Assembly (NCBI GenBank): GCA_910577445.1
Contig: CAJTMZ010000048.1
Coordinates: 1 to 21,639 of the forward strand
Length of the DNA stretch: 21,639 nt
From: an uncultured Lachnospiraceae bacterium
Lineage (GTDB): Bacteria; Bacillota; Clostridia; Lachnospirales; Lachnospiraceae
Direction of reading: 5' to 3'
Positions 21,621 through 21,639 of this stretch are shown piece after piece (the stretch's first letter is position 1; each line of letters starts with the position of its first letter). The notes beneath the pieces are model-generated. The model was not told the origin of the DNA. It searched no databases and was given only the letters and a program-made list of their open reading frames with translations. A program made the position numbers and the translations under genes.

Positions 21621-21639
21621 TAACCGTCTGTAAATATCG

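Overview
The window looks like a chromosomal segment of a low-to-moderate-GC Gram-positive anaerobe, most likely a Clostridia/Lachnospiraceae-type Firmicute. The reasons are strong AGGAGG-like ribosome binding sites ahead of nearly every gene, good sigma-A-type promoters with 17-bp spacers, and the protein families present (DegV, DUF1294, a GPH sugar symporter, a PrdX-like tRNA editing protein, DUF2089). This is inferred from the sequence alone; no species is claimed.

Layout. (1) 1-2324: the AT-rich end of a surface-polysaccharide cluster, with a glycosyltransferase cut by the left edge and a Wzx-like flippase. (2) 2348-2754: a DinJ/YafQ-type toxin-antitoxin pair with its own promoter. Both proteins appear to have lost their middles in frame while keeping both ends. 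The pair sits where base composition changes from AT-rich to mixed. (3) 2756-6259: an AraC-type regulator divergent from a GPH cation symporter and a creatininase-family amidohydrolase, probably a small catabolic unit. The intergenic region carries three copies of a 10-bp site, two of them exactly 21 bp apart. (4) 6292-7515: a DegV protein convergent with a DUF1294 membrane protein. (5) 7584-8930: argG on the minus strand with its own promoter. (6) 8992-13580: a run of six co-oriented accessory genes (nucleotidyltransferase, prolyl-tRNA editing protein, isochorismatase-like hydrolase, GNAT acetyltransferase, AlbA/Schlafen-type ATPase-like regulator, SnoaL-like protein). (7) 13642-18666: the arginine genes argC, a GNAT gene, argJ, argB and argD. 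(8) 18742-21620: a membrane-anchored solute-binding protein without permeases, a YdcZ-type DMT permease, and a DUF2089 regulator overlapping a small membrane protein, ending in a hairpin.

How it works together. ArgJ, ArgB, ArgC and ArgD take glutamate to N-acetylornithine and release ornithine by recycling the acetyl group. ArgG makes argininosuccinate. ArgF/carbamoyl-phosphate supply and ArgH are not in the window. The GNAT gene between argC and argJ is a candidate for the priming N-acetylglutamate synthase, unless ArgJ does this itself.

Most interesting signals: the AraC operator array; the tandem repeat in the AlbA-type gene, where 14- and 13-base subunits with 7-A and 6-A runs alternate so that any single-base slip creates an immediate TGA; the doubly deleted toxin-antitoxin pair; the 35-bp-period repeats ahead of the arg-operon GNAT gene; and the unusual solute-binding protein. 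No rRNA, tRNA, CRISPR array, insertion sequence or phage gene was seen.
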